64,000 nt of DNA from Variovorax sp. S12S4. Its GTDB lineage: Bacteria; Pseudomonadota; Gammaproteobacteria; Burkholderiales; Burkholderiaceae_C. The notes beneath the pieces were generated by a model. It worked only from the letters and a program-made list of their open reading frames with translations, was not told the DNA's origin and did not search any database. Position numbers and translations under genes: made by a program. The stretch is taken from assembly GCF_023195515.1 (NCBI RefSeq), contig NZ_JALPKR020000002.1, positions 4,193,001 through 4,257,000 on the forward strand. The letters are read 5' to 3'. Below are positions 63,828 through 64,000 of the stretch, piece after piece (position 1 is the stretch's first letter; every line of letters starts with the position of its first letter).

Positions 63828-64000
63828 ATGAGCGAACTCGATCCCGCCGCCGCGCAGCCCGGCCACCTTCCGTGGACCTGCCCGTTCTGCCCCCTGTTGT
63901 GCGATACCTTCGGCGTCGATGTCGGCCCGCCCGGCACGCCGCTGAAGCTTGTCGGCAGCGACTGCCCGCGGGCCAACGCTGCGCTGGCCGAGTTCAACGG
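63828..64000 (+). CDS. Formylmethanofuran dehydrogenase subunit B-like, 5' end only
   Basis: 57 codons before the window end: an N-terminal LPWTCPFCPLLCDTFGVDVG with a CxxCxxxC motif as in FwdB/FhcB, then GSDCPRANAALAEFN. FhcB is part of the FhcABCD formyltransferase/hydrolase complex that handles formylmethanofuran in methylotrophs. No strong ribosome site is visible ahead of ATG 63828. The 254 bases upstream (63574-63827) contain nothing I can name. Truncated by the window. Confidence 0.8.
   Translation, partial: MSELDPAAAQPGHLPWTCPFCPLLCDTFGVDVGPPGTPLKLVGSDCPRANAALAEFN

Noticed and set aside
1..64000. CRISPR arrays, tRNA and rRNA genes, prophage
   Set aside because: I saw no regular spaced repeats, cloverleaf-like tRNA arms with CCA, rRNA segments or phage structural genes.

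Overview
The window is GC-rich, densely coded chromosomal DNA from a betaproteobacterium. The gene families (two Bug-type tricarboxylate-binding proteins, PHB reductase, DctA, DUF4148-like secreted protein, AraC regulators) point to Burkholderiales, probably Comamonadaceae and plausibly Variovorax. This placement is an inference from gene content; no rRNA is present.

Layout. 0-3.6 kb: a rifamycin ADP-ribosyltransferase beside a complete IS1182-family element, then a P-loop kinase and a flavoprotein. 3.9-9 kb: a serine-hydrolase lipoprotein, an unusual AraC-regulator/acetamidase fusion, RidA and a haloacid dehalogenase. 9.4-14 kb: a glycine-rich autotransporter broken by three frameshifts, and a YihY membrane protein. 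13.9-19.6 kb: an NAD salvage operon (pncA-like, pncB, nadE, nadM-Nudix) with its repressor gene nrtR and clear NrtR palindromes before both units. 19.7-27.6 kb: an HTH protein, a beta-propeller, DUF899, phaB, dctA and a CPA2 antiporter. 27.9-29.4 kb: a threonine-rich leader peptide, alternative hairpins and a terminator before homoserine dehydrogenase, which looks like ribosome-mediated attenuation. 29.5-43.6 kb: RIO kinase and GNAT operon with an upstream short ORF, Bug/AtuA genes, an Lrp regulator divergent from an acetolactate synthase, and a secreted CxxCH protein. 43.7-45.8 kb: a scrapyard of gene fragments and small orphan ORFs.

The last 17 kb (47.1-64 kb) is an archaeal-type tetrahydromethanopterin (H4MPT)/methanofuran C1 island. 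It holds beta-RFAP synthase, mtdB, mch, fae, three ATP-grasp proteins, a CitG-like protein, a FolB-like aldolase, a sigma-54 activator, a DmrB/AfpA-like flavoprotein, DUF6513 and DUF447 proteins, mfnB-, mfnD-, mfnE- and mfnF-like genes, a HisA-like protein and the start of the formylmethanofuran dehydrogenase B subunit, cut by the window end. Together these condense formaldehyde with H4MPT (Fae), oxidise it (MtdB, Mch), pass the formyl group towards methanofuran, and make both cofactors.

Data quality. Six reading-frame breaks were found. Each is repaired by adding one base in a run of C or G, and they fall in otherwise intact genes. Homopolymer undercalling in the assembly is the likeliest cause, so the genes marked broken here may be intact in the organism.
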